Assembly (NCBI GenBank): GCA_045640525.1
Contig: JAZUFE010000021.1
Coordinates: forward strand, 1 to 30,521
Direction: 5' to 3'
Source: JAILLW01 sp045640525
Lineage (GTDB): Bacteria > Bacillota > Clostridia > Lachnospirales > Lachnospiraceae
DNA length: 30,521 nt
In this document: positions 7,165 to 13,323 of the stretch, in pieces
Numbering within the stretch: the stretch's first letter is position 1
Layout of the letters: every line of letters starts with the position of its first letter
The notes under the pieces: model-generated
Databases searched by the model: none
What the model saw: only the letters and a program-made list of their open reading frames with translations
Told to the model about the DNA's origin: nothing
Translations under genes and position numbers: made by a program

Positions 7165-7339
7165 TTTTCTTATCCTCCATAATCTTATTGATTGTTAATA
7201 ATGTGGCTACTGCGATATTAATTTTCTCGACTGTCGGAGGATATTCATGTCCTGTGCATCCTTCAGCAAAATGTGAATTCTCCATATAATCGAGATAATC
7301 AAAAAATGTGTTCATAATCTTTACTTCTGAATCGTTCAT
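7151..7339 (-). CDS. Small hypothetical protein between Sak4-like and SSB-like genes, 62 aa
   Basis: The 62-residue protein begins MNDSEVKIMNTFFDYLDYM and ends KIMEDKKNETV. It contains an aromatic N-terminal helix, a central HEYPPTVEKI and a hydrophobic helix AVATLLTINKIM. The start overlaps the ATPase stop as ATGA, and the end overlaps the SSB-like start by 14 nt, so it is translated as part of the recombination module. No family is recognised; a small partner protein is the simplest idea. Confidence 0.68.
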   Translation of the reverse strand: MNDSEVKIMNTFFDYLDYMENSHFAEGCTGHEYPPTVEKINIAVATLLTINKIMEDKKNETV

Positions 7340-7947
7340 AAGTCGTAATACTCCCTAATCTGCTTATCAACGAATGCCAAATCGTTCGGAATTTCTAACT
7401 CGAACATTCCTTCCGGTGACTTTGCTGTTGTGAATCCATCGGATTGTGTAAGGAATATATGTTCTTCTGCTTTTGCCATTGCTATCAGAACGATATCGAA
7501 ACATCCTTCTAAAGTAAGATATTGGTCAATCATCTGACCGACTGTCTTTGCCTTGGTCCTTCCCGAATTTTTATCGAATTCCGTATGATGTAAAAAATAG
7601 ACAACAACATCATCGGGAAGATTGTGATTGATATGATGAATCAAATCTCTGAAATGCACTGCCATATCGGAATATTTCTTGTATCCCGTTTCATTCACTC
7701 TGTCGAACATTTCGTTGACCAAAAGGTACTGTGAATCATCAATGATGTAGCACTTCTGCTTTGGATCAGACAGAACCGAACCGATTTCCTTGTATCCGGC
7801 ATTCTTACAAACCTTGAATCCTTCTTTCTTAAAAGGAAGTCTTCCCTTTTCGACAGAAAAGATACCAATCTTTGTCGGATCTAAATTCTTAATTGAGTAA
7901 GTTTTTCCGCTTCCGGACTCACCCATAATCAATACCGGTAATCCCAT
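7336..7947 (-). CDS. Sak4-like AAA/RecA-fold ATPase, putative ssDNA annealing recombinase
   Basis: This 203-residue P-loop protein has Walker A GESGSGKT (residues 9-16), the KIGIFSVEKGRLPF segment typical of phage nucleotide-binding proteins (AAA_24 / Sak4 group), and Walker B KCYIIDDSQYL (about 66-74). The length matches Sak4 proteins, which are minimal Rad51-like cores that promote single-strand annealing with an SSB. The context supports it: Gp157-like protein upstream, SSB-like protein and ERCC4 nuclease downstream. GGGGGATGAGAAT precedes the ATG. A generic ATPase role cannot be excluded from sequence alone. Confidence 0.85.
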   Translation of the reverse strand: MGLPVLIMGESGSGKTYSIKNLDPTKIGIFSVEKGRLPFKKEGFKVCKNAGYKEIGSVLSDPKQKCYIIDDSQYLLVNEMFDRVNETGYKKYSDMAVHFRDLIHHINHNLPDDVVVYFLHHTEFDKNSGRTKAKTVGQMIDQYLTLEGCFDIVLIAMAKAEEHIFLTQSDGFTTAKSPEGMFELEIPNDLAFVDKQIREYYDL

Positions 7948-7963
7948 ATTCTCATCCCCCTTT

Positions 7964-8455
7964 CTACTTAATATTCAAATGAACTCCACGCTCGCCCAGG
8001 TACGCAAAGGACGATACATCCTCACCAACACTAATTGCTTCTCTGATTGCCTTAACATTCGGCTCCCACTTTTTGAACTGTTCGGGAATTGGAGCATTGT
8101 CAACGAAAATTAACGGGGCAACTCCGCCGTTCTTGGCAATCTTCAAATTGAAGTGTTCGGTCTTAATCTCCGGAAGCTGCATTGCATTCATTGCATCCAG
8201 GAAGCGAGATTTCATTCGGTCAATGTTGTTTGATAACGTGCTAACATGAGCTTCGATACGCTTCTTCTCTGTCTGCCACTTGGTCAACTCTGCTTCCAAT
8301 TCCTTTAAAACAATGGCATAACCTTCCGCCTTATTTTCGATATCTGCTCCGAGATACGCTTCGAGAGTATCTGATATAATCTGTTCGTCTGCTTCGTCAT
8401 CCTCAAGCAGTGATTTCAATGCTAAATATTCATTTGTCAATTCATATAAATTCAT
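7964..8455 (-). CDS. Siphovirus Gp157-like protein
   Basis: This 163-residue protein has the hallmark of the Gp157 family (PF05565): an N-terminal helical segment MNLYELTNEYLALKSLL, a long central coiled coil (about residues 45-95, LKELEAELTKWQTEKKRIEA, then a region including NIDRMKSRFLDAM), and a C-terminal IKTEHFNLKIAKNGG beta segment. Family members sit at the head of phage recombination modules; one in Streptococcus phages is linked to phage resistance, but the molecular role is not established. It is followed after 16 nt by the Sak4-like ATPase. Confidence 0.88.
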   Translation of the reverse strand: MNLYELTNEYLALKSLLEDDEADEQIISDTLEAYLGADIENKAEGYAIVLKELEAELTKWQTEKKRIEAHVSTLSNNIDRMKSRFLDAMNAMQLPEIKTEHFNLKIAKNGGVAPLIFVDNAPIPEQFKKWEPNVKAIREAISVGEDVSSFAYLGERGVHLNIK

Positions 8456-8511
8456 AAGAATCTTTCCTTTCTTTGTGATATAATGTTCTTACCTTTACTT
8501 TGTGTTAGTGC

Positions 8512-8820
8512 TTATTCAGCACGGGAAACTGAGTCCATTGCCCTGGACTCTTTTTCTTTGTTCTTCAAACACACGAAGTTCTTGTGCGCCTGACGAACTT
8601 GCATTTCAAGTAATGTTCCGCAAACCAAATCGAATTCAACAACATCGAGCTTAAAATCCATAGCATCTTCTGCGCTATTGGAATATCCTCTTTTCGCTAT
8701 GAATTCAGCGTGTTCGATGGCTTTTGTTGACAGATAACGCATGACATTATCGAACTTAATCTGCGTGTCTCTCAATTTGTCGTAATCATTCTTCGTGATT
8801 AGAAAATTATTTACTTCCAT
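8512..8820 (-). CDS. Hypothetical helical protein, 102 aa
   Basis: The protein begins MEVNNFLITKNDYDKLRDTQ and is helical throughout, with an acidic middle (SAEDAMDFKLDVVEFDLV) and a basic tail (KNKEKESRAMDSVSRAE). Its start overlaps the end of the lipoprotein gene by 14 nt, with GGAGAAGGAG just upstream. I do not recognise a family. It lies at the start of the recombination set but is separated from the Gp157-like gene by 56 non-coding bases, the largest gap in this part of the operon. Confidence 0.68.
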   Translation of the reverse strand: MEVNNFLITKNDYDKLRDTQIKFDNVMRYLSTKAIEHAEFIAKRGYSNSAEDAMDFKLDVVEFDLVCGTLLEMQVRQAHKNFVCLKNKEKESRAMDSVSRAE

Positions 8821-9376
8821 TCTCCTTCTCCTTTCTTTTTAGTTGTTCTTCCGCATAGTTCGGATTGCGGTTCCATTTTTGCATCATGTAGAAAATCGGC
8901 TCCCAATATTCTGCCCGTTCTTCGATTTCCCTTGCGTATCTGCTAGGCTTATCGGGATTATGCGTTGCTAATGCGGTTTCTTGCCCTTCATTCCACATTT
9001 CAAGGACTAAATACACATCATCGTATTCTTCTAACCATTGCCGCAAATACCAAGCACAAACCTTGATATTCTCGTCTCTGTTCTTCTTAACATCCTCTGC
9101 TCCGACCGCTTCGATTCCATGTCTGAACCAATATGGATTCGTAATTTGCGTTGCGTTCGGAAGCATTCCTCTTGATTCCTGATAGACCAAACTCATTAAA
9201 AGTGTCGGACTAATGTTGAACTCTTCTGCCGACTGTTGGCATTCAATCTGAACATCAACCGGAAGCAGAATCTCAAATCTCACATCCGGTTCTTCTGCGT
9301 TCGCCTTAATGCAAGAAGTAAGGACGGCTATCAGAAGCAGAACGAGTAAAATCGTGAACTTTCTTCTTTTTGTCAT
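8807..9376 (-). CDS. Lipoprotein with lytic-transglycosylase (SLT) domain
   Basis: The start is set at ATG 9376 (MTKRRKFT) because GGGGGA lies 7-8 nt upstream. Residues 1-25 form a lipoprotein signal peptide: basic KRRK, hydrophobic ILLVLLLIAVL and lipobox LTSC. The rest (about 45-185) is a soluble-lytic-transglycosylase-like domain, with the catalytic-type glutamate in SLVYQESRG, NATQITNPYWF and a helical LEMWNEGQ region. The product should be exported and anchored on the outer face of the membrane, cleaving or binding peptidoglycan. Its position at the top of the early operon rather than in the lysis or tail genes suggests superinfection exclusion or wall remodelling, which is inference. 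Confidence 0.83.
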   Translation of the reverse strand: MTKRRKFTILLVLLLIAVLTSCIKANAEEPDVRFEILLPVDVQIECQQSAEEFNISPTLLMSLVYQESRGMLPNATQITNPYWFRHGIEAVGAEDVKKNRDENIKVCAWYLRQWLEEYDDVYLVLEMWNEGQETALATHNPDKPSRYAREIEERAEYWEPIFYMMQKWNRNPNYAEEQLKRKEKENGSK

Positions 9377-9518
9377 CGCAAATCCCCCAAAAGAGTAGTA
9401 CCGCACCGATTGCCATTAAAATTAACGGTCTAATTACTGAACCATCCGTCTCGATTGCACCGGCACCGCCGAATGCTCCGAGCAATAATAAAATGTAACC
9501 AATGTTTGTCCTTATCAT
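9306..9518 (-). CDS. Small two-TM membrane protein, 70 aa
   Basis: Two membrane segments are clear: IGYILLLLGAFGGAGAIE (about residues 6-22) and LILMAIGAVLLFWGI (about 32-46), followed by a basic cytoplasmic tail (DDKKKKVHDFTR). The start overlaps the upstream stop as ATGA. The last 71 nt overlap the start of the lipoprotein gene in another frame, so the two envelope proteins are tightly coupled. A partner or helper of the lipoprotein is plausible; it also resembles very small holins in shape, but an early-gene position argues against lysis. Confidence 0.75.
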   Translation of the reverse strand: MIRTNIGYILLLLGAFGGAGAIETDGSVIRPLILMAIGAVLLFWGICDDKKKKVHDFTRSASDSRPYFLH

Positions 9519-9739
9519 TCTTCATCTTCCTTTCTTGTTATTTGATATCCGGCAAAATCGAGGATCCTAATCCAATCCACTAACTGCTTGAAATAGACAT
9601 TATTCATTCGGTAACTGATAGTCTGCTGACTTTGCAGAAGTGCTTCTGACAGTACCGCTTGCGGAATGTGTCGAACATCAACCATGATTCGTGAAGCAGC
9701 TTGCCGTTCCGCCGGAATCTTATTGATTACTTTTGACAT
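9515..9739 (-). CDS. Small HTH-like regulator, 74 aa
   Basis: The central part, ALLQSQQTISYRMNNVYFKQ, followed by LVDWIRILDFAGYQITR, matches the recognition helix and the following helices of lambda-repressor-like HTH domains; the WIRILDFAGYQI ending is typical for such small phage proteins. The N-terminal 25 residues (MSKVINKIPAERQAASRIMV) form a basic helix. It is the second gene of the early operon, behind the Cro-like gene. Possible roles are a second Cro-type repressor or a directionality factor for the integrase. Confidence 0.68.
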   Translation of the reverse strand: MSKVINKIPAERQAASRIMVDVRHIPQAVLSEALLQSQQTISYRMNNVYFKQLVDWIRILDFAGYQITRKEDEE

Positions 9740-9782
9740 CCTATTTCCCTTTCTTTAGTATCGTATTACCTTTTTGAGATTC

Positions 9783-9974
9783 TCAGGGCAAAAAAATAAT
9801 ATCATGCACATCCACTTCGAGAATATCTGCTATTTTGAAAGCCATATTCAATTTGATGTTTCCAGGATCCTTTTCCCATGCTCGGTAAGTATTATGATTA
9901 ACTCCGCACATGGAAGCCATTTCAGCTTGAGAAATCTCTTTAATCCTTCTCCACTCTTTCAATTTAAGTGCCAT
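9783..9974 (-). CDS. Cro-like XRE-family repressor, 63 aa
   Basis: This is a bare XRE helix-turn-helix protein: LKEWRRIKEISQAEMASMCG, then VNHNTYRAWEKDPGNIKLNM, then AFKIADILEVDVHDIIF. It is the first gene of the early operon, transcribed away from the CI-like repressor, the usual position of Cro. AAAGGAG is 8 nt before the ATG. It is expected to bind the palindromic operator between the two divergent promoters and to favour lytic growth, by analogy with other temperate phages. Confidence 0.85.
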   Translation of the reverse strand: MALKLKEWRRIKEISQAEMASMCGVNHNTYRAWEKDPGNIKLNMAFKIADILEVDVHDIIFLP

Positions 9975-10037
9975 TTTCTCACTCCTTTCGTTTTCTACAA
10001 GATATTGTGGGGAACAAAGGTTCTATACAATTTGTAC

Positions 10038-10076
10038 CTCACAATTGTGAGTATACTTTACTTTTTTGAGTATGTC
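10038..10076. promoter_or_regulatory. Operator region of the genetic switch
   Basis: A perfect 14-bp palindrome, CTCACAATTGTGAG, occupies 10038-10051. Its right half-site, TGAGTAT (10048-10054), recurs 19 bp further on (10067-10073) over the -35 of the early promoter. The two copies therefore cover both promoter elements on the same face region of the helix. These are the likely binding sites of the CI-like and Cro-like proteins encoded on either side. Confidence 0.75.
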
Positions 10077-10078
10077 AA
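10046..10078 (-). promoter_or_regulatory. Early lytic promoter, sigma-A consensus
   Basis: Read on the minus strand, TTGACA (10078-10073) is followed after exactly 17 bp by TATACT (10055-10050), close to a perfect vegetative promoter. Transcription would start near 10043 and run into the Cro-like gene. The -10 overlaps the palindrome CTCACAATTGTGAG, so a bound repressor would block it. Confidence 0.88.
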
Positions 10079-10086
10079 CTAATTTT

Positions 10087-10115
10087 TTGACCTTTTTTGC
10101 TAAATTTGATATTAT
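10087..10115 (+). promoter_or_regulatory. Repressor-integrase promoter
   Basis: TTGACC (10087-10092) and TATTAT (10110-10115) are separated by 17 bp on the plus strand. The predicted start point, near 10122, lies right at the ribosome binding site GGAGGTG (10124-10130), leaving a leader of only about 14 nt before the repressor ATG. The promoter lies just beyond the operator half-sites, so it may be self-regulated. Confidence 0.78.
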
Positions 10116-10135
10116 GTGGTTACGGAGGTGCGCAT

Positions 10136-10624
10136 ATGGAATTTGCAAGAAATTTGAAAAGAATAAGAACAGATAAAAATATGCTCCAATCAGAATTAGC
10201 AGAAAAAACCGGTGTAAGTCAGAAAGCCGTTTCTTCTTGGGAGACGGGCAAAACCTATCCAAGCATAGAAGACGCTTATAAGATGGCAGAAGTGTTAGGA
10301 TGCGATGTAAACGACTTTGATGACAGACCTACTAGAAACAGAAATATTTCTACCGAAGAATTGGTCAATATGATTCTGCGAATGGATAACATCAAAGATG
10401 TTGAAGAAATAAGAATGGCTGTTGAAGATCGCATGAAGAAATTCGAAGAGCAGCGAAAATTTGAAAAAGAATTATTGAGAAAAGAACTCGCAATGCAAGA
10501 GATGGCAGAAAGATTAGAGAAATACAGAATTGAAGTAGAAAAATTAAGAAATTTAAGTGGGAAATATTCTCCGAACAGTTCAAACAGTGCATTAAAACCA
10601 AACAACAAATCGGAAGGTGACTAA
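10136..10624 (+). CDS. CI-like repressor, XRE HTH plus coiled coil, 162 aa
   Basis: The start is ATG 10136, with GGAGGTG 5 nt upstream; the longer open frame begins before the promoter and is not used. Residues 1-62 form a textbook XRE domain (FARNLKRIRTDKNMLQSELA, then EKTGVSQKAVSSWETGKTYP, then SIEDAYKMAEVLGCDVNDF). Residues 85-145 form a long charged coiled coil (EEIRMAVEDRMKKFEEQRKF and following), then a Ser/Asn-rich tail. There is no S24/LexA-type peptidase, so induction by RecA-stimulated self-cleavage is not expected. The stop overlaps the integrase start as TAATG, making a repressor-integrase operon. Confidence 0.87.
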   Translation: MEFARNLKRIRTDKNMLQSELAEKTGVSQKAVSSWETGKTYPSIEDAYKMAEVLGCDVNDFDDRPTRNRNISTEELVNMILRMDNIKDVEEIRMAVEDRMKKFEEQRKFEKELLRKELAMQEMAERLEKYRIEVEKLRNLSGKYSPNSSNSALKPNNKSEGD

Positions 10625-11598
10625 TGAAAATAGAAAAACTTTCTCCGAATAGTTATAGAGTAAGGCGGATGCGCCAAGGGCAGAATTACACGCTTTATTT
10701 TGACCATAAGCCGACCAAAACAGAGGTTGACCTACAATTTGCCGACTTATTAAATGACGGCGAAAAAAGGCAACCTGGAACGTTTAAGGACTATGCTCAA
10801 AAATACATAGAATCACGCTCGAATGTCCTGTCTCCGTCTTCGATAAACACATATGAAGGCTTAATCAGAGCTATCTCGGATGAATTTAAGAATATGAATC
10901 TGTACGATATCAGACAATCGCACATTCAGTTAGAATTGAACCGGTACGCTCAAAACCATTCACCGAAAACCGTGCGCAGTTTAAGTGGGTTTATAAGTGC
11001 CGTATTTGGCTCTTTTAGACCGTTATTTACTTACAGAATAACTTTACCGCAGAAAGTAGTAAACGACCATTATTTGCCATCTGAGGACGATATACAAGCA
11101 ATTCTAAAAAGGGCAAAGGGAACTGAGGACTCAATCGCATTACAATTGGGCGTCCTGTCAGTTCGTAGAGCTGAAGTTTGCGCCCTGACTCTTGATGATC
11201 TAAACGGAAACGAACTCCGAATAAATAAAGCGTTGGTTTATAATCATAAATGGATAGTTAAGCCATGTCCAAAAACTGATGCTTCAAATAGGACGATATA
11301 TTTACCGGATTCACTCGTTGAACAAATAAAGGCTCAAGGCTCGTTCTTTCCGTACTCACCGAATAAACTCAATTTACATTTGCACAAGTACCAGGACGAA
11401 CTCGGCATCCCACGATTCAGATTTCACGATTTACGGCATTATTTTGCTTCTTATTCTTCAACGATAATGTCAGAAGCGGATGCGATGGCTCTTGGCGGAT
11501 GGAAGTCTGATTATGTATTCAAACAAGTGTATCGAGAATCAATGGAAAAGAATAGAAAAGAATCTGCAAAGAAAATGGCTGAGATTATTCTTAAGTGA
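10624..11598 (+). CDS. int: Tyrosine-recombinase integrase
   Basis: This 324-residue integrase has a short N-terminal arm-binding domain (residues 1-45), a core-binding SAM-like domain (about 53-140, TFKDYAQKYIESRSNVLSPS and following) and a catalytic domain. Visible catalytic residues are R181 (SVRRAEVCAL), a beta-hairpin lysine near 217 (PKTDASNRTIYL), H268 and R271 (FHDLRHYFAS), W293 in the His/Trp position (GGWKSD) and the nucleophile Y303 (QVYRE). It recombines attP with the host attB to insert or excise the prophage. The attP region starts immediately after its stop. It is co-transcribed with the repressor, so it is probably expressed during lysogeny. Confidence 0.95.
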   Translation: MKIEKLSPNSYRVRRMRQGQNYTLYFDHKPTKTEVDLQFADLLNDGEKRQPGTFKDYAQKYIESRSNVLSPSSINTYEGLIRAISDEFKNMNLYDIRQSHIQLELNRYAQNHSPKTVRSLSGFISAVFGSFRPLFTYRITLPQKVVNDHYLPSEDDIQAILKRAKGTEDSIALQLGVLSVRRAEVCALTLDDLNGNELRINKALVYNHKWIVKPCPKTDASNRTIYLPDSLVEQIKAQGSFFPYSPNKLNLHLHKYQDELGIPRFRFHDLRHYFASYSSTIMSEADAMALGGWKSDYVFKQVYRESMEKNRKESAKKMAEIILK

Positions 11599-11633
11599 TT
11601 TTAGAGGTTAAGAGTTTAAACCTCTTGTACGAT

Positions 11634-11656
11634 TTACTGACAAAATTACTGACAAA
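11634..11656. repeat. Integrase arm-type repeats, left pair
   Basis: TTACTGACAAA occurs at 11634-11644 and 11646-11656, exactly one 12-bp step apart. The same word occurs, also paired at 12 bp, on the other side of the core. These are the likely binding sites of the integrase N-terminal domain. Confidence 0.8.
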
Positions 11657-11702
11657 AAATTTTACAAAGGGAATTTGTATCCCACAAAATAGGCTTGTAT
11701 AA

Positions 11703-11721
11703 TTTGTCAGTTACTGACAAA
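11703..11721. repeat. Inverted arm-type repeat
   Basis: TTTGTCAG and CTGACAAA face each other with a 3-bp centre. The right half belongs to a third copy of TTACTGACAAA (11711-11721). An inverted pair in addition to the direct pairs suggests a binding site for an integrase dimer or an accessory factor. Confidence 0.7.
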
Positions 11722-11768
11722 AAAGAACCCCGAAACATACGACAAATGCCGAGTTTTCGGGGTTTTTC
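11719..11768. terminator. Bidirectional intrinsic terminator
   Basis: AACCCCGAAAC (11726-11736) pairs with GTTTTCGGGGTT (11753-11764), leaving one bulged base. T residues follow on the plus strand (11763-11767), and six A residues precede it (T on the minus strand). It can stop both the repressor-integrase transcript and the late transcript after the endolysin gene, which converge here. It lies inside attP, between the left arm sites and the core. Confidence 0.9.
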
Positions 11769-11773
11769 ATGCG

Positions 11774-11798
11774 TAGCGAGAAAGAGACTTGAACTCTT
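11774..11798 (-). other. tRNA 3'-end-like attP core
   Basis: On the minus strand, AAGAG-TTCAAGT-CTCTT (11798-11782) forms a perfect 5-bp stem with a 7-nt loop fitting TTCRANY, the T-arm of tRNA. A 7-nt stretch, TCTCGCT, and a discriminator-like A follow. No D-arm or anticodon arm precedes it, so it is a fragment. Integrases often use a tRNA 3' end as attB, and the phage then carries that end in attP. The isoacceptor cannot be named from this fragment. Confidence 0.65.
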
Positions 11799-11842
11799 GT
11801 ACTCAACTCTATAAATGCCCTATTTTCAAGGGTTTCAAGGAT

Positions 11843-11865
11843 TTACTGACAAATTTACTGACAAA
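11843..11865. repeat. Integrase arm-type repeats, right pair
   Basis: TTACTGACAAA occurs at 11843-11853 and 11855-11865, again 12 bp apart, ending one base before the endolysin stop codon. It mirrors the left pair across the core. Confidence 0.8.
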
Positions 11866-11866
11866 T

Positions 11867-12544
11867 TTATCTCAACAATGCCCACGATTTTGGACCGCAA
11901 ATTCCATCCCACTCTGCCGGATCAGCGAAGGTGTCGTGTTGCCATTCCATGAAAGCAGATTTTGTTTTTGGACCGAATGAACCGTCAACTTTTCCGACAG
12001 TGTAACCAAGGACGGACAGGACCGATTGCAGATAGTAAACATCGGCTCCTTTTGAACCCTGTTTGATGGTGATTCGTGTTATAGGTTTTGCATCGGAAAA
12101 AGTCGGAATGCAATATCCCACGATGTTGCTCTTTCTAGTCTTAACGGCAACGCAACCGCCATTATCTTGACTGCCACCATTCCCGGACGATGTATTTCCT
12201 TCGACAGTCTTCACCTTGCCATCTGAAAGCACATCCGTAACTAATCCGATATGGTCTCCCCAAGCTGTTGGAGTGCGGAAGTTAAAGATAACCAATGCAC
12301 CCTTTTGTGGAGTTGAACAGAATCTGCCATTGGAATTGAACCACTTTGCCATTGCTGTTGTGGATGCAGTACGAAGAAGCATTCCCGAACAGAACCGGAA
12401 GCACCATTGTTGAAATATCACGCACCACGGCTGTCCGTTCATTCCGTACCATTCTCCGTACTTCGTTTTGTTGGAATTAGGCGGAGATTCTTTATAGCCT
12501 ACTTCTGCCAATGCAAGCTGAATTACATCATTAACCTTTGCCAT
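11867..12544 (-). CDS. Endolysin: CHAP amidase/endopeptidase with peptidoglycan-binding domain
   Basis: The N-terminal CHAP domain (about residues 1-145) has the catalytic cysteine in QPWCVIFQQWC (C41), histidine in WGDHIGLV (H98) and the polar residue in VEGN (N117). The C-terminal domain (about 158-222) is a PG_binding_1 repeat, with QGSKGADVYYLQSVLSVLGY, then VDGSFGPKTKSAFMEWQ. It cuts peptide bonds or the amide link of the host wall at the end of infection. There is no signal peptide, so it relies on the holin. It overlaps the holin gene end by 14 nt and is the last gene of the late operon. Confidence 0.93.
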   Translation of the reverse strand: MAKVNDVIQLALAEVGYKESPPNSNKTKYGEWYGMNGQPWCVIFQQWCFRFCSGMLLRTASTTAMAKWFNSNGRFCSTPQKGALVIFNFRTPTAWGDHIGLVTDVLSDGKVKTVEGNTSSGNGGSQDNGGCVAVKTRKSNIVGYCIPTFSDAKPITRITIKQGSKGADVYYLQSVLSVLGYTVGKVDGSFGPKTKSAFMEWQHDTFADPAEWDGICGPKSWALLR

Positions 12545-12860
12545 TGTTTTCGTCTCCTGTAATTTCTGCTATCTGTTTGATTAACTGCGATATTTTGTCA
12601 AAACCAATCATTGAGCCAACCCAAACTAGGATGCCCATAAGAATCATGCAAATAATGTTGTTTACCGTCCAATCGATGCCCAGAAGCATATAGGTAACAG
12701 CAGTACCACCGCATCCGATAACGATTGCATCAATTAGTGCGATGATGTTGGGTGAGCATACCTTGTCAGCGTTTGCATATGCCTTTTTGATTGCTTCGGT
12801 AAGCAGACTAGTAAGAGCTGCGCCGATGGTTAAGATAGTGATAAAAAGTGTGATAGTCAT
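12531..12860 (-). CDS. Holin
   Basis: This 109-residue membrane protein has three likely membrane segments: LFITILTIGAALTSLL (residues 5-20), IIALIDAIVIGCGGTAVTYM (39-58) and IICMILMGILVWVGSMIGF (about 69-87). A charged C-terminal tail follows (QIAEITGDENNGKG). Size, topology and position directly before the endolysin fit a phage holin, which opens the membrane so the endolysin can reach the wall. A good ribosome binding site (GAGAGGAG) precedes it. Confidence 0.87.
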   Translation of the reverse strand: MTITLFITILTIGAALTSLLTEAIKKAYANADKVCSPNIIALIDAIVIGCGGTAVTYMLLGIDWTVNNIICMILMGILVWVGSMIGFDKISQLIKQIAEITGDENNGKG

Positions 12861-12892
12861 AGATACTCCTCTCTTATGCCGACTGTAACGGA

Positions 12893-12953
12893 TAGACTGT
12901 TAGAATGTTGATTGTGTGAGATAGGGATTTTATGAGGTAGGTGTGACAGTCTA
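12893..12953. repeat. Inverted repeat upstream of the holin gene
   Basis: TAGACTGT (12893-12900) and ACAGTCTA (12946-12953) are exact complements 45 bp apart, inside the 109-bp gene-free gap before the holin. I find no coding frame in this gap. It may fold in the leader of the holin transcript or be a binding site; nothing decides between these. Confidence 0.45.
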
Positions 12954-12969
12954 GTTTGGATTCCACATT

Positions 12970-13209
12970 TTAATCGGTTTCAATGTCATTTTGGTTCTTC
13001 GTCTTTTTGTCCTTGTGAACAATAACGCAATTGACCGTTTCAATTCCGAATGCTCCGAAGAACGATACGATTAGCGTATCAGGAACCGTTTGGAACAGAC
13101 AGAACATAATAATCATTGCGATAGTAAACAGAACCAACAACGAACCACATATAATCAGAACAATATCAATCGTGTTCAGTTTCTTTTTGGGATTTCTTTT
13201 CTTTCTCAT
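12970..13209 (-). CDS. Small two-TM membrane protein, 79 aa
   Basis: A very basic N-terminus (MRKKRNPKKKLN) is followed by a membrane helix (IVLIICGSLLVLFTIAMIIM), a second hydrophobic segment (TLIVSFFGAFGIETVNCVIV) and a charged tail (HKDKKTKNQNDIETD). The topology suggests both ends inside the cell. It overlaps the upstream small membrane gene by 44 nt and lies in the lysis cluster. It could tune holin timing (an antiholin) or serve as an extra holin; neither is shown. Confidence 0.72.
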   Translation of the reverse strand: MRKKRNPKKKLNTIDIVLIICGSLLVLFTIAMIIMFCLFQTVPDTLIVSFFGAFGIETVNCVIVHKDKKTKNQNDIETD

Positions 13210-13315
13210 AATCCATTAACCTGTGTGCCTTATCGATTGCGATTCCGCATAGTGTAAGCAGAAAAATCAAACCGAAAAAGGCAAGTACGAAAATCAATAC
13301 ATAAAATGCAACCAT
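13166..13315 (-). CDS. Small single-TM protein, 49 aa
   Basis: A 49-residue open frame starts MVAFYVLIFVLAFFGLIFLL and continues into TLCGIAIDKAHRL, then a basic/acidic tail (EKEKKSQKETEHD). AGAGG lies 5 nt before the ATG. The N-out, single-helix shape with a charged cytoplasmic tail resembles small lysis regulators. It overlaps the following membrane-protein gene by 44 nt in another frame, like paired lysis genes elsewhere. Function is not established. Confidence 0.7.
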   Translation of the reverse strand: MVAFYVLIFVLAFFGLIFLLTLCGIAIDKAHRLMDYEKEKKSQKETEHD

Positions 13316-13323
13316 ATCAACCT

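Larger units (their letters stand above)
11599..11866. other. attP: attP region
   Basis: This non-coding stretch between the integrase and endolysin stops holds a set of integrase-type sites: two TTACTGACAAA direct repeats 12 bp apart on the left (11634, 11646), a palindromic TTTGTCAG-TTA-CTGACAAA (11703-11721), a terminator, a tRNA-3'-end-like core (about 11774-11798), and two more TTACTGACAAA repeats 12 bp apart on the right (11843, 11855). Paired arm sites flanking a core next to int is the classical layout of a lambda-type attP. Exact crossover bases cannot be fixed without attB. Confidence 0.82.

Noticed and set aside
10097..10135. N-terminal extension of the repressor upstream of ATG 10136
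   Set aside because: It covers the -10 region and predicted start point of the repressor promoter, and ATG 10136 has an ideal GGAGGTG site.
11774..11798. A functional tRNA gene in the attP region
   Set aside because: Only a T-arm and an acceptor-like 3' end are present; no D-arm or anticodon arm and no CCA. It is better read as the attP core.
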